A stretch of DNA of 64,000 nucleotides from an uncultured Verrucomicrobiota bacterium (GCA_903869675.1 CAIQAB010000006.1:26654-90653), one strand, 5' to 3'. Shown: positions 49,882 to 59,520, numbered from the stretch's first letter. Program-made: numbers and translations. The notes: generated by a model from the sequence alone, not told the origin.

Positions 49882-50469
49882 TCAGACCACCACGCCGACG
49901 GCGGGATCGGCGGGGGCGCCGGTGGAAACGACCACGGCGGCGGCGCGCACGAGGCGGCCGTTCAAGGTGTAGCCGGTGCGCACGACGGCCGCGACCTGGT
50001 CGACGGCGAACTCGGCGTGCGGCTGCTGGGCGATGGCCTCGTGGAGATTGGGATCGAAGGGTTTCCCGAGAGGCGCGATCTCGACCAAGCCGTGGCCCGC
50101 GAGCGCGTTCTTGAGCTGCTGGCCGACCATCTCGACGCCTCCGGTCAGGGTCTTCAAGTCGGCGCCGGGGGCCTTGGCGGCCTGCAGGCCGAGGGCGAGG
50201 TTATCGAGCACCGGGAGGAGGTCCTCAAGGATGCGGGTGGCGGCGCGGTGGGCGGCGTCCTCGCGATCCCGGACGGAGCGCTTGCGGTAGTTGTCGAGGT
50301 CGGCGACGGAGCGGACGTAGCGCTCGTAGTTATCGGCCGCCTCCTTTTTGGCAGCGGCGAGTTTGGCGTCAAAATCGGCGGCCGGCGCGGACGCGGGTTC
50401 CGGTGCGGGGGCGGCGGCCACGGGGTCCGGGTGGGCGGGGGACGGTTGGGCGGATTCGTTCTGGCTCAT
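49882..50469 (-). CDS. grpE: Nucleotide exchange factor GrpE
   Basis: Releases ADP from DnaK. About 195 residues. An Ala/Pro-rich disordered N-terminus precedes the long dimerisation helix ([20 protein letters not shown]) and the four-helix/beta domain with [49 protein letters not shown] and [18 protein letters not shown]. The ATG at 50469 ([11 protein letters not shown]) is chosen over an upstream in-frame ATG at 50553 inside the AsmA-like gene end. dnaJ follows 46 bases downstream. Confidence 0.95.
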   Translation of the reverse strand: MSQNESAQPSPAHPDPVAAAPAPEPASAPAADFDAKLAAAKKEAADNYERYVRSVADLDNYRKRSVRDREDAAHRAATRILEDLLPVLDNLALGLQAAKAPGADLKTLTGGVEMVGQQLKNALAGHGLVEIAPLGKPFDPNLHEAIAQQPHAEFAVDQVAAVVRTGYTLNGRLVRAAAVVVSTGAPADPAVGVVV

Positions 50470-50549
50470 GGAAAAAGGTGAACAAGATAACAACAAAGCG
50501 GCCCGCGCAAGGGCGCAGGCGCAAGGACGCGTCCCGGGTTCCCTCCCCC

Positions 50550-51191
50550 TCACTCCCGCCGGGCGGCCGCGAGCAAGGCAGCGACAACCGGCCGGGCGTG
50601 GTCGAGATCACGAAACTCCCCCGACCAAGCCACGGGCCGGGCCACCTCGCGGCCAGTCGCCGCATCACGCACGACCACGGTGTCGACCTTCAGACGGAGG
50701 CGGGCAAGCCGCAGCTTCACCGCCTCGGGACCGGTCCGCCCACCCTGCTCGTAGGGTAAACCGAGCGAGGCCAAGGCGGAAAGCAGGGGCCATTGGCCAC
50801 GGGCATCAGGGGCGAGCCGGAGCTCGGTGAAATGGAGCTCAAGGGACTCGATCACCAGTGGCGTCTCGGCCCCGGCGTTCCAGGCGGCGCGCCAGCTAGG
50901 GGCAACCAGTTCCGCCGCGCCGCCCCGAGCCAGCAAGGCCGCGCCCGGCGCGGCGGCGGCGCGCAAGGTCCAGCCAGTCACAGTGGCGCGACCCGCAAAG
51001 GGATCCGCCATCAAGCCCTGCAACCGCAGCTCGGCCCCGGTCGCCGCGACGAAGCGCTCCTGCGCCATCAACGGCAGGAGCAACATCCAGCCCAACACCA
51101 AAATAGCCGAGGCCAGCACCAGCCCGGCGAGGGTCGATCCAAGCACACCGGCCCGAAACGGCGAAGACTCCTGCACATGCGCACCCAGCAT
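50550..51191 (-). CDS. Inner-membrane protein with AsmA-like periplasmic part
   Basis: A 213-residue protein with one N-terminal helix (VLGSTLAGLVLASAILVLGW) and a soluble part of beta-strand character (ELRLQGLMADPFAGRATV, LVIESLELHFTELRLAPD). This resembles a single AsmA/DUF748-type module, which binds or transports lipids between membranes in larger relatives. The similarity is weak and the protein is much shorter than usual. It begins 12 bases after the manA stop and ends 80 bases before grpE. Confidence 0.6.
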   Translation of the reverse strand: MLGAHVQESSPFRAGVLGSTLAGLVLASAILVLGWMLLLPLMAQERFVAATGAELRLQGLMADPFAGRATVTGWTLRAAAAPGAALLARGGAAELVAPSWRAAWNAGAETPLVIESLELHFTELRLAPDARGQWPLLSALASLGLPYEQGGRTGPEAVKLRLARLRLKVDTVVVRDAATGREVARPVAWSGEFRDLDHARPVVAALLAAARRE

Positions 51192-51203
51192 AATAATAAT
51201 TCC

Positions 51204-52163
51204 TCAGTCGATGTGACCGGCGAAGTTTTCCGTCACCAGCACGAGGGAGGCGGCGGCGGCCTTGAACGTAAACTCGCCCGCGTAGGGCAGCACCGCGTTT
51301 TCGCCCCGGGCGAGGCCGCCCTTGCCGGACCCAGTGAGCTGGCCGGTCACCACGCTCAGAATGCGGACCTGCCCGCCCGCCGCAAAACTGAGGGTCTCGC
51401 CGGCATCGAGCACCACCCGCCGGATGCGGAACTCGGCGCAGTCGGCAATCACTCCCGAGGTCGGCGCGGCCCGCACCGGCGCAGGCTCAAAATCGTCCCA
51501 CTTGATCGAGGCCAGCGACTGCTCGACATGGAGCTGGCGGGGTTTGCCGTCGAGCCCGACCCGACCCCAATCGCAGACGCGGTAGGTCGTGTCGGAGTTT
51601 TGCTGGATCTCGAGGATGAGGTTGCCGCCATCAATGGCATGGATCTGGCCGCTGCGCACCAGGATGCTATCGCCCTCCGCGACCGGAAACCGATGCACCA
51701 ACGCCTCCAAGGTGTTGTCCGCAAGGTTTTTCTCGAACTGGGCGCGGGTGACGCCGTTTTTCAACCCCACGATCAAGGCCGCGCCCGGCTGGGTATCCGC
51801 GATAAACCAGGTCTCGGTCTTGGGCTCACCCTGGAGACTGGGCGCCACCGCCGCCGGCGGATGGACTTGGAGGCTCAGCCGTTCGCGACAATCGAGCCAT
51901 TTCACTAAGATGGGGAAGGGTTTCGTTTTATCCCAGCCCGGGCCCATAAGATCTGCCGCGCGGGCCTCGATGAGCTGGCGAAGAGTTTTCCCGGCATGGC
52001 GACCGGTTTTGACAACCGATTGGGCTTCAGGCCGATCCACGATTTCCCAGGCCTCGCCAATCGGTGCGCGGCCGGGTAATTCGCGCCCCAGAGCTTCCGC
52101 CAGACGTCGCCCGCCCCAGACTCGTTCTTGGTAAAGGGGTTGAAAGCGGAGAACGTCGTTCAT
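51204..52163 (-). CDS. manA: Mannose-6-phosphate isomerase, class I
   Basis: Zinc cupin that interconverts mannose 6-phosphate and fructose 6-phosphate, for GDP-mannose or mannose use. 319 residues, the short Firmicutes-like class. Zinc ligands are in RLSLQVHPP, GEPKTETWFIADTQPGA and VRSGQIHAIDGGNLILEI. The N-terminus MNDVLRFQPLYQERVWGG is typical, supporting the ATG at 52163. An open frame extends to 52328 without similarity. The 110 bases before it separate it from the divergent ftsK. Confidence 0.93.
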   Translation of the reverse strand: MNDVLRFQPLYQERVWGGRRLAEALGRELPGRAPIGEAWEIVDRPEAQSVVKTGRHAGKTLRQLIEARAADLMGPGWDKTKPFPILVKWLDCRERLSLQVHPPAAVAPSLQGEPKTETWFIADTQPGAALIVGLKNGVTRAQFEKNLADNTLEALVHRFPVAEGDSILVRSGQIHAIDGGNLILEIQQNSDTTYRVCDWGRVGLDGKPRQLHVEQSLASIKWDDFEPAPVRAAPTSGVIADCAEFRIRRVVLDAGETLSFAAGGQVRILSVVTGQLTGSGKGGLARGENAVLPYAGEFTFKAAAASLVLVTENFAGHID

Positions 52164-52273
52164 GACAGGACGTAAAAAGCAGGGAAGTGAGGGGATAAAA
52201 GGAAAAGCCTTTGACCGTTCCCCGGATTGGTCCGAACTGTAAAAACTAGGCCGCGCATCGCGTGCCATGTCAC

Positions 52274-54727
52274 ATGCCGAAAGTCGCGAGTTCAAACCCA
52301 AACAGCGCCCCCTCGTTCCAGGCTTCACGCCACCGCCCTCGCTGGGCTACGGCCAGCGCGTGTCTGGTGATCGGCCTTTTGCTTGCGGTGGCCTTCATCG
52401 ATTACGAACCCGCCCAGACGGAGTATGTGCGCATACCCGCGTTGGCGAAAAATGCCGTCGGCTGGATCGGGGCGGATATTTCCTTCATTTGCTTTTCCTG
52501 GCTCGGGGTCGCGGCGTGGTTTATCCCCGGCGGGCTTTTTTGGGTAACTTACAACTCGATCCGTAACGCCAAACAGGTCGACGCGGCCCGCCTCTGCGCG
52601 CTGCTAGCCTGCCTGTTTAGCGGCGCAGCGCTGGCGGCGATGTTTGCGACCGAAGTCCACAGCTTTGAAAATGATTACTTCACCCACGATCTGGGCGGCC
52701 ATGTCGGCGGCTGGATCTACCGCGACGTGCTCTCGGATCCCCTCGGCGGCTTTGGCTCCGGTGTGGTGCTCGGGCTGGTGTATTTCCTGAGCCTGCTTTT
52801 TATCCTTACCGCCGACTTCGGCGCGGAGCTCGAAAAGGCCCTGCAATCTATTCAGGGTTGGTGGGCGGAGCGGAAAGAGCGGCAAATGCAGGCGAAAAAG
52901 GAAGAGGACGAATTCCTCGCCGAGCAGAAAAAACGCAAAGTCGATGCCGCCAAAACTCCGCCCGCTCCGGTTCCGGTCGCCAAACTGGAGATCGCCAAGG
53001 ACCCCAGCCCCCCGCCGGCCCGCTCGCCTTTCGCGAAACCCGAGACCGTCTACCCGCTTCCGCCCCCGGCACCCGAAACCGCCCCCACCACTCCTGCACG
53101 CCCCGAACCCCTGGCCTCCCCCGCCCCTTCACCGGCCGCCGGCGGCGTGGTCGCCATCGTAAAGCCCGAGGAGACGAAAAAAGCCAAAACCCCCGCCCTG
53201 CCCGAGGCCGATTCGGATTACCAATTCCCGCCCCTCACCTTGCTGAAGGAGCAGGCCCGGGCCACCTCGAGCGATTCCGATACCGAACACCTGCGCAACA
53301 TGGAGGACCTCGTGCGCATCCTCGGCGAATTCGGCGTCACCGTGAGCCCCGGCGAGATCCACGTCGGCCCGGTGATCACCTGCTACGAAGTCGTCCCCGC
53401 CCCCGGTGTGCGGGTCGAAAAGATCGCCAATCTCGATAAAAACATCGCCCTGGGCATGCGCGCCCAGTCGGTGCGCATCCTGGCCCCCATCCCGGGCAAG
53501 GCCGCCGTCGGCGTCGAGATCCCCAACCGCACCCCCACCCCGGTCGGCATGCGCGAGATTCTCGAGTCGGAAGACTGGGTGTCGGCCAAAGCCGAAATCC
53601 CGATCGCCCTCGGCAAAGACGTCTCCGGCAAACCCCTGATTTCCGACCTCGCCAAGATGCCCCACCTGCTCATCGCCGGCGCCACCGGCTCGGGCAAGTC
53701 CGTGTGCATCAACTCGATCATCGCCTCGATCGTCTATCGCAAGAGCCCCCGGGATCTGCGCCTGATCATGGTGGACCCGAAGGTCGTGGAGCTGAAGGTG
53801 TTTAATACCCTCCCGCACATGCTGATCCCGGTCGTCACCGAACCGAAAAAGGTGCCCTCCGCGCTGAAGTGGCTGCTCGGCGAGATGGAGATGCGCTACC
53901 AGATTTTTGCCAAGGTCGGCGTGCGCAACATCGTCGGTTTCAACACCCGCAAAAAAAACAACACCCCCGCCCCTGCCGACGACCAACCCGGCCTGGCCGG
54001 CCTCGACCCCGCCACCGCCACCGCCGAGGAACTCGCCGAATTGCCCGCCCGCCTGCCCTACATCGTCGCGATTATCGATGAGCTCGCCGATTTGATGATG
54101 GTCGCCCCGGCCGAGATCGAGACGAGCATCGCCCGCCTCGCCCAGCTCGCCCGCGCCGCCGGCATCCACCTGATCATCGCCACCCAGCGCCCGTCGGTGA
54201 ACGTCATCACCGGCGTGATCAAGGCCAACCTCCCCTCGCGCATCGCCTTCCAGGTCGCCTCGCAGGTGGATTCCCGCACCATCCTCGACGGCAAGGGCGC
54301 CGATACCCTGATCGGGCGCGGCGATATGCTGTTCTCCCCCCCCGGCAGCTCCCGCCTCGTCCGCGCCCAGGGCGCGTTTGTCTCGGACGAGGAAGTGGCC
54401 GATTTCGTGGAGTTCCTGAAGCGCAACGGCCCGCCGAAATACGCCGAGAACGTGCAAAACCAGATCGAGGACGACGCCGCCGCGAATTCCGACGATGAAG
54501 AAGTCGACGACGATGGCGACGACCAGGACGACGAGAAACTCTACAAAAAAGCCATGGGCGTGCTCCGCGCCACCAAACGCGCCAGCACCAGCACGCTCCA
54601 GCGCCGCCTGCGCATCGGCTACAACCGCGCCGCCCGCATCATGGACTTGATGGAGGAGCGTGGCGTGGTCGGCCCGGAAAACGGCTCCAGCCCGCGCGAG
54701 ATCCTGATCGATCTCGACGCCGGCTGA
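52274..54727 (+). CDS. ftsK: DNA translocase FtsK
   Basis: Pumps chromosomal DNA through the division septum. About 817 residues. Four N-terminal membrane helices (LVIGLLLAVAFIDY, ISFICFSWLGVAAWFIPGG and two more to about 180). A Lys/Pro-rich linker reaches about residue 310. The motor has Walker A LLIAGATGSGKSVCINSII, Walker B LRLIMVDPKVVEL, and IHLIIATQRPSVNVITGVIK. A C-terminal gamma winged helix (STSTLQRRLRIGYNRAARIM) reads KOPS-like sites. The ATG at 52274 is chosen; the GTG at 52262 is in frame, and an ATG at 52267 is in a different frame. Confidence 0.95.
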   Translation: MPKVASSNPNSAPSFQASRHRPRWATASACLVIGLLLAVAFIDYEPAQTEYVRIPALAKNAVGWIGADISFICFSWLGVAAWFIPGGLFWVTYNSIRNAKQVDAARLCALLACLFSGAALAAMFATEVHSFENDYFTHDLGGHVGGWIYRDVLSDPLGGFGSGVVLGLVYFLSLLFILTADFGAELEKALQSIQGWWAERKERQMQAKKEEDEFLAEQKKRKVDAAKTPPAPVPVAKLEIAKDPSPPPARSPFAKPETVYPLPPPAPETAPTTPARPEPLASPAPSPAAGGVVAIVKPEETKKAKTPALPEADSDYQFPPLTLLKEQARATSSDSDTEHLRNMEDLVRILGEFGVTVSPGEIHVGPVITCYEVVPAPGVRVEKIANLDKNIALGMRAQSVRILAPIPGKAAVGVEIPNRTPTPVGMREILESEDWVSAKAEIPIALGKDVSGKPLISDLAKMPHLLIAGATGSGKSVCINSIIASIVYRKSPRDLRLIMVDPKVVELKVFNTLPHMLIPVVTEPKKVPSALKWLLGEMEMRYQIFAKVGVRNIVGFNTRKKNNTPAPADDQPGLAGLDPATATAEELAELPARLPYIVAIIDELADLMMVAPAEIETSIARLAQLARAAGIHLIIATQRPSVNVITGVIKANLPSRIAFQVASQVDSRTILDGKGADTLIGRGDMLFSPPGSSRLVRAQGAFVSDEEVADFVEFLKRNGPPKYAENVQNQIEDDAAANSDDEEVDDDGDDQDDEKLYKKAMGVLRATKRASTSTLQRRLRIGYNRAARIMDLMEERGVVGPENGSSPREILIDLDAG

Positions 54728-54749
54728 ACTCGCTTTCCCCGGCCAGCCC

Positions 54750-56051
54750 TCAGGCCCAGGGGTCCCGGCCGAGCAGGAGCTCGCTCAACTGGACGGCGCT
54801 GAAGAACGCATCCTCGTGGAAACCGTAGCGGAAGTAGCTGCCGGCGAAGTAGGTCTCGGTGCCGCCGCGCGCCGCGGCGTTGAGCGCCGGTAACTCGACC
54901 TGCGCGGCCTGCGCCCCGAGGTCGAACAGCGGGTGCGTGTAGTCGATGGTTTTGATCACCTTGGCGGGATCGATCTGCTCGGGACGGTTGATGGAGACGA
55001 AGTAGCGCTCCCGCTCACTGATCCCCTGGAGGCGGTTCATCCAGTAATGCGTGGCCGGCGTCACGCGGCCCGCCCGGTCGCGGGAAATTTGATACACCCA
55101 GCTCGCCCAGGCGCGCCGGGTGCGGGGCATGACACTCGCATCGGTGTGCAGGGTCGCGACGTTGGCCTGGTATTTGAAGGCGCCCAGCAGGCGGGTCTCT
55201 TCCGCGGTCGGATTGGCCAGCAGGCGCAGCGCGTCGTCGGCGTGCGCCGCCACCACCGCGCGGTCAAAGCCGTGCGCGCCGCCGTCGGCGGTGAAGATCG
55301 TCACCCCGCGCCCCGGACCGTGCCGCACCACCCGATTGACCGGGCAACCGAGCCGCAGGCGGTCGGCGAAAGGGGCGACCAGCCGGCGCACATATTCGCG
55401 GGAGCCGCCGTCGACCGTCCACCAAGGGTGCTGGGTGTCGAGGCCGAGGAAGCCGTGGTTGTGGAAAAACCGCAGGAGCGAGGCGGCGGGAAACGCCATC
55501 ATCCGCTCCGGGGGCGTGCTCCAGACCGCGCTGCTCATCGGGACCAGGTAAAGGTCCCAGAAATCTTTGCCGTAACCGCGCCGCCGCACGTAGTCCGCCA
55601 GACTCTCGGTGACCGGTGCGCCCCCGGCCTCGGCCGCCCGCAAGGTGGCTACTGCTTCCTCGTTGAAGCGTTTCACCGCGAGCAGCATCCGGATGAAGCG
55701 CGGGCTGAAGAGGTTTTTACGCTGGGCGAAGAGGTGGTTGAGCGAGGAGCCGCACCACTCCAGGCCGGTATCGAGGTCCTTGACCGCGAAGCTCATGTCG
55801 GTGGGTTTCACCGGCACCTGCAGGTCCTCGAAGAGCCGGCAGAGCTGCGGGTAGGTGACGCGGTTGAACACCATGAAGCCCGTGTCGATCGGCAACGCGC
55901 GGCCGGTGCCCGGCTCGACGGCCTCGACCGTGTTGCTGTGGCCGCCCGCGTGGGCCTCGGGGCCAAAACAGGTCACCTCATCGCCCGCGCGGTGCAGGAA
56001 GTGGGCGGTGCCGAGGCCGGCGATGCCGGTGCCGATGATCGCGGTGCGCAT
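54750..56051 (-). CDS. NAD(P)/FAD-dependent amine-oxidase-like flavoprotein (COG2907)
   Basis: A 433-residue flavoprotein. FAD-binding motif AIIGTGIAGLGTAHFLHR is at the very N-terminus, with GGHSNTVE following. VEPGTGRALPIDTGFMVFN, YPQLCRLFEDLQVPVKPTDM and GLEWCGSSLNHLFAQRKNL match the COG2907 group, which elsewhere accompanies cyclopropane- or furan-fatty-acid genes. Here its neighbour on the same strand is a fatty-acid desaturase, also a lipid-modifying gene. The ATG at 56051 (MRTAIIGTGIAG) is preferred; another ATG lies at 56069. A terminator separates it from the desaturase upstream, so the two may be transcribed independently. Confidence 0.85.
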   Translation of the reverse strand: MRTAIIGTGIAGLGTAHFLHRAGDEVTCFGPEAHAGGHSNTVEAVEPGTGRALPIDTGFMVFNRVTYPQLCRLFEDLQVPVKPTDMSFAVKDLDTGLEWCGSSLNHLFAQRKNLFSPRFIRMLLAVKRFNEEAVATLRAAEAGGAPVTESLADYVRRRGYGKDFWDLYLVPMSSAVWSTPPERMMAFPAASLLRFFHNHGFLGLDTQHPWWTVDGGSREYVRRLVAPFADRLRLGCPVNRVVRHGPGRGVTIFTADGGAHGFDRAVVAAHADDALRLLANPTAEETRLLGAFKYQANVATLHTDASVMPRTRRAWASWVYQISRDRAGRVTPATHYWMNRLQGISERERYFVSINRPEQIDPAKVIKTIDYTHPLFDLGAQAAQVELPALNAAARGGTETYFAGSYFRYGFHEDAFFSAVQLSELLLGRDPWA

Positions 56052-56109
56052 GGTGAAAGAAAGGGGCAACCTGTGCCCGGCCCGGGCGCATTCGGCAACC
56101 CGCGAGCAT

Positions 56110-56140
56110 AAAAAAAGGGGGCCGCCCGGCGGCCCCCGCT
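56110..56140 (-). terminator. Intrinsic terminator after the desaturase gene
   Basis: On the minus strand a GC-only hairpin (GGGGGCCG, loop CCGGG-type, CGGCCCCC; 56117-56137) is followed by seven T residues (56116-56110). It lies 22-50 bases after the desaturase stop and upstream of the COG2907 gene. Confidence 0.8.
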
Positions 56141-56161
56141 AAAAATGCCCTGCGCGACCGC

Positions 56162-57367
56162 TCAGGCCGCCGGACCGGTCCCGGTGCCGGGGGCCGCCGG
56201 ATTGTTGGCCTTCACCAGCTCGCTGCTGAGATCCTTGTGGATGGCGGGACCGTCGGCCTTTTTGGGCAAATCGGCCTGGGCCGCGGTCGCCGTGGCCACC
56301 GCGATGGCCGCGGCGGCGGGGATGACCTGCCGCAGGGATACATTGGCATGCACTTCGCTGGCGCGCTCGGAGGCGGCGACCGAGTGGTGATGGTCGGCGT
56401 GCCTGCCCTCCTCGAGGATGGATTGGGGCACGGGTTTCAGGCCCCAGATCAGGCCGGTGTAGGAGAGCAGCTTCAGCCCGTAGTAGGTCGGGTCGACCTC
56501 CCACCAATAAAAGCCATTGCGGGTGCAGCTCTGGTAGCGGTGGTGGTTATTGTGCCAGCCTTCGCCGAGACAGATGATCGAGAGAATGAAGCTGTTGCGG
56601 GAGTCGTCCTCGGTCTTGAACCGGCGTTTGCCCATCAGGTGGGCCATCGAGTTGATGCAGGCCGTCCCGTGGAACAGAGCCGTGGTGCTGATGAAGAAGC
56701 CCCACACCAGCATTTGCGGGCCATTGGTGCCGAGGCCGGGGGCAAAGCGTTCGAGGAGCATGCCGAGACCGAGCATCGAGAAGGCATAGAGGATGGGCAC
56801 CACCAGATCGAAGCGGTTGAGCCAGACCAGCTCGGGGAACTTGGCCAAGTCCTTCACCTTGGTGTAATCGGTGGGGAAATTACGCCGCGAGGTGATCCAG
56901 CCGATGTGCGACCAGAGAAAGCCGTGCACATGCGGCGAGTGGGCGTCCTCGGGATCATCCGAATGCTGGTGATGGTGGCGGTGGTGATAGGCCCACCAAA
57001 GCGAGCCGCGCTGGACCGTGGTGCCCGCCCAGAGGGCGAGGAAAAACTGGCCCGCCCGCGAGGTGGAGTAGGTCTTGTGCGAGAAATACCGGTGATGGAT
57101 GCCCGTCACGGCAAACATGCGGATGAAGTAGAGAAACACCGCCGCCCACGCCGCGAAGGCACTGACGCCCACCCAGATGACCCCGAGGCAGCCGACGTGC
57201 AGAATGACGAAGGGCATGACGCGCACCCAATCGACCCGGTCGGGTTCGGAGCGCATCTTCTCCGCTCCGTCCGGACAATAATCCGAATCGATCCACTGGG
57301 CGACGGCAGTCGCGCAGCGGCGCAGGAGGTTGGGACGGTCAGCAGCAGCAGAATTGGGCACGAGCAT
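56162..57367 (-). CDS. Membrane fatty-acid (acyl-CoA type) delta-9-like desaturase
   Basis: Di-iron desaturase of the stearoyl-CoA desaturase family. 401 residues with four predicted membrane helices. The three histidine boxes are GIHHRYFSHKTY (HxxxxH), WWAYHHRHHHQHSDDPED (HxxHH) and GEGWHNNHHRYQ (HxxHH). The C-terminal extension after about residue 330 is Ala-rich and ends with AAPGTGTGPAA, without similarity. It likely introduces a double bond into membrane acyl chains. The ATG at 57367 is used. The next gene, in the opposite direction, is the MFS carrier. Confidence 0.93.
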   Translation of the reverse strand: MLVPNSAAADRPNLLRRCATAVAQWIDSDYCPDGAEKMRSEPDRVDWVRVMPFVILHVGCLGVIWVGVSAFAAWAAVFLYFIRMFAVTGIHHRYFSHKTYSTSRAGQFFLALWAGTTVQRGSLWWAYHHRHHHQHSDDPEDAHSPHVHGFLWSHIGWITSRRNFPTDYTKVKDLAKFPELVWLNRFDLVVPILYAFSMLGLGMLLERFAPGLGTNGPQMLVWGFFISTTALFHGTACINSMAHLMGKRRFKTEDDSRNSFILSIICLGEGWHNNHHRYQSCTRNGFYWWEVDPTYYGLKLLSYTGLIWGLKPVPQSILEEGRHADHHHSVAASERASEVHANVSLRQVIPAAAAIAVATATAAQADLPKKADGPAIHKDLSSELVKANNPAAPGTGTGPAA

Positions 57368-57477
57368 GATTGAGACGTAAGAAAGACCACAGGGTCCGAC
57401 TTTAGCGGGAAAGCAAGCAAGCCTGCTTTCAGCGTAGGGTTTGCCAGCGGCGCGCGCCCCGCCACGCTCCGCCCCCG

Positions 57478-58761
57478 ATGAACGCCACCGACCCGATCGC
57501 CGATCCGGCTCCGCCCGCGGTCGCGTTTCCCCCGGTAAAACCTCGCGAGATCTTCGGCTGGTGCTGCTTCGACTTCGCGAATTCAGCGTTCACCACCATC
57601 ATCATCACCGTCGTTTACGCGGTGTATTTCACCCGGCAGGTGGCCGCCGGCGACGCCCGGGCCGAGGGCTGGTGGGGCAGCGCCCTCGCCCTTTCCCAGC
57701 TCGGTGCCATCCTGCTGGGCCCGCTGGTCGGCACCCTCGCCGATGCCCTCGCCCGGAAAAAAGCCTTTCTGCTCGGCTCCGCCCTCGTGTGCTCGCTCGG
57801 CACCGCCGCGCTGGCCTGGGTCGGCCCGGGCGAGATCGCCCTCGCCCTCGGGCTGGTGATCGTGGCCAACCTCGCCTTTTCCCTGAGCGAGAACCTCTGC
57901 GCGGCCTTCCTGCCGGAGATCAGCACGCCCAGGACCGCCGGCCGCATCTCATCCTACGGCTGGAGCTTCGGCTACTGCGGCGGCCTGCTGAGCCTCGTGC
58001 TCGCGCTGGTCATGCTCCAGGGGCTGCACTGGCCGGCCACGTGGACCTTTCTCATGACGGGCGCATTTTTCCTCGGGGCGTGCCTGCCGACCCACTTTCT
58101 GCTGCGCGAACGCGCCCGCCCCCGCCGGCTCGCGCCGGGCGAGAGTTTGGCCGGACTGGCCTTCGCGCGACTCGGCGAAATGCGGCGCGAACTCCCGCGC
58201 CACCGCACCCTGGCGGTCTTTTTCGGGGCCATGACGCTGTTTCTCGCCGGCCTGTCCGCGGTGGTGGCCTTCGCCGGGGTATTCGCGACCAAGGCCCTCG
58301 GGATGAGCCAGGCGGAGATCATCCAACTATTCATCCTGCTGCAGATTGCGGGGGTGGCGGGCGCGCTGGGCTTTGGCCACGTGCAGGATAAGATAGGGGC
58401 CAAGGCCGCCCTGCTCGCCTCCCTGGCCCTGTGGACGGGGGTGTGCGCCTGGGCTTGGCGCTGCACGGGGAAAACCGAGTTTCTGCTGATCGGCATCCTC
58501 GCCGGGGCCGCCATGGGTTCTCTGCAATCGTCCAGCCGGGCGGTGGTGGCGACACTCACCCCAGCGGGCCGAGCGGGCGAGTTTTTCGGCTACTGGGGCT
58601 TCTTTGGCAAACTCGCCGGCATCGTGGGCCCGCTCGTTTTTGGCTGGGTGGCCACCGCCACCGACGTCCGCCAGGCCATCCTGCTGAATGCCGGCTTTTT
58701 CCTCGCCGGCCTGGCCGTGCTGCTGCCGCTGCGGCTCGACCGCACCCCGCCCGAAGTTTGA
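57478..58761 (+). CDS. MFS transporter, UMF1/Atg22-like
   Basis: A 427-residue carrier with about twelve transmembrane helices. The start REIFGWCCFDFANSAFTTII is typical for the UMF1 (unknown major facilitator, Atg22-like) family, as is LLGPLVGTLADALARKKAF. The mid-loop and GFGHVQDKIGAKAALLASLA correspond to the second MFS repeat. Substrate unknown. The ATG at 57478 follows a short gap after the divergent desaturase. It converges with the serine protease-like gene six bases after its stop. Confidence 0.9.
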   Translation: MNATDPIADPAPPAVAFPPVKPREIFGWCCFDFANSAFTTIIITVVYAVYFTRQVAAGDARAEGWWGSALALSQLGAILLGPLVGTLADALARKKAFLLGSALVCSLGTAALAWVGPGEIALALGLVIVANLAFSLSENLCAAFLPEISTPRTAGRISSYGWSFGYCGGLLSLVLALVMLQGLHWPATWTFLMTGAFFLGACLPTHFLLRERARPRRLAPGESLAGLAFARLGEMRRELPRHRTLAVFFGAMTLFLAGLSAVVAFAGVFATKALGMSQAEIIQLFILLQIAGVAGALGFGHVQDKIGAKAALLASLALWTGVCAWAWRCTGKTEFLLIGILAGAAMGSLQSSSRAVVATLTPAGRAGEFFGYWGFFGKLAGIVGPLVFGWVATATDVRQAILLNAGFFLAGLAVLLPLRLDRTPPEV

Positions 58762-58767
58762 CCGCGC

Positions 58768-59520
58768 CTAGGGCTTGTCTTTTAAGACACTAGGTAATTT
58801 TTTGGCGGAGGGGTCGATGACGGCGAGCAACGCGGCCGACGGGCAGGCGTAGCCAAACTTCCGGCCCGCCTTGGACGTAAAGATGCCCATGTGCATGCCC
58901 ACCAAGGTGCCTTCCGCCGAGAGCAAGGGCGCTCCCGTGGTGCCTCGCAAATCCACCGTCTGGTTCTCCAGAAGGTAGCGGATCTCGTGGTCAGAGATCC
59001 AGGCCAGTTTGGCCGGCTCCAGCCCCACGCGAGCCGTGCCCGCGTATTTGACGTAGAGCCACACCTTGTCGCCCGCGAGCGGCACCGAACGGTCCAGCAC
59101 GAGGGCACGCTCCCCCAGCCGCGCCGGCAGCTCGAACATCGCGATGTCTTTATCCGACCCCTTTTCGTCCGCCCGGCGGGCATCGGGCAAAGGCAGGTAG
59201 CGCCGCGCCACCACCACCGACCGCGGATCGGTGCAGGAGACGCCGACCGCCGCCACGATCATCCGCTCGATGTCCGCACTCGTCATCTGCACGTCCAAAT
59301 CCGCCGCCGGGCCGAACAGAGAATGGGCCGTCACCAGGTAGTGCTGATCCGAGTTTTCCTGCCGCACCCGGAACGCCATGCCCGCAGAATAGGCCAGATC
59401 CGGCGTGAGAAAGCTGGGGCGGAAAATCACATTGGGCACCGGCACCGGCTGGGCATGGCCCACGAGGCCCGCCCACCCGCCGCACCAGAGCACCAGCCAC
59501 AAGCTAAATGATTTTTTCAT
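58768..59520 (-). CDS. Secreted trypsin-fold protein with Thr at the nucleophile position
   Basis: A 250-residue protein with signal peptide SLWLVLWCGGWAGLVGHA. The chymotrypsin-like fold is shown by YLVTAHSLFG (His66), SDKDIAMFELP (Asp125) and VDLRGTTGAPLLSAEGTLVG. The usual G-x-S-G-G-P reads G-T-T-G-A-P, so Thr195 replaces the catalytic Ser. The codon is ACG (58936-58938 on the complementary strand). It could be an inactive binding protein or use threonine. Two cysteines are too few to define disulfides. It is downstream of nothing on its strand, and a terminator-rich gap precedes it. Confidence 0.7.
   Translation of the reverse strand: MKKSFSLWLVLWCGGWAGLVGHAQPVPVPNVIFRPSFLTPDLAYSAGMAFRVRQENSDQHYLVTAHSLFGPAADLDVQMTSADIERMIVAAVGVSCTDPRSVVVARRYLPLPDARRADEKGSDKDIAMFELPARLGERALVLDRSVPLAGDKVWLYVKYAGTARVGLEPAKLAWISDHEIRYLLENQTVDLRGTTGAPLLSAEGTLVGMHMGIFTSKAGRKFGYACPSAALLAVIDPSAKKLPSVLKDKP

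Noticed and set aside
52267..52566. Alternative ftsK start at ATG 52267
   Set aside because: It is in a different reading frame from the FtsK motor; the in-frame starts are 52262 (GTG) and 52274 (ATG).
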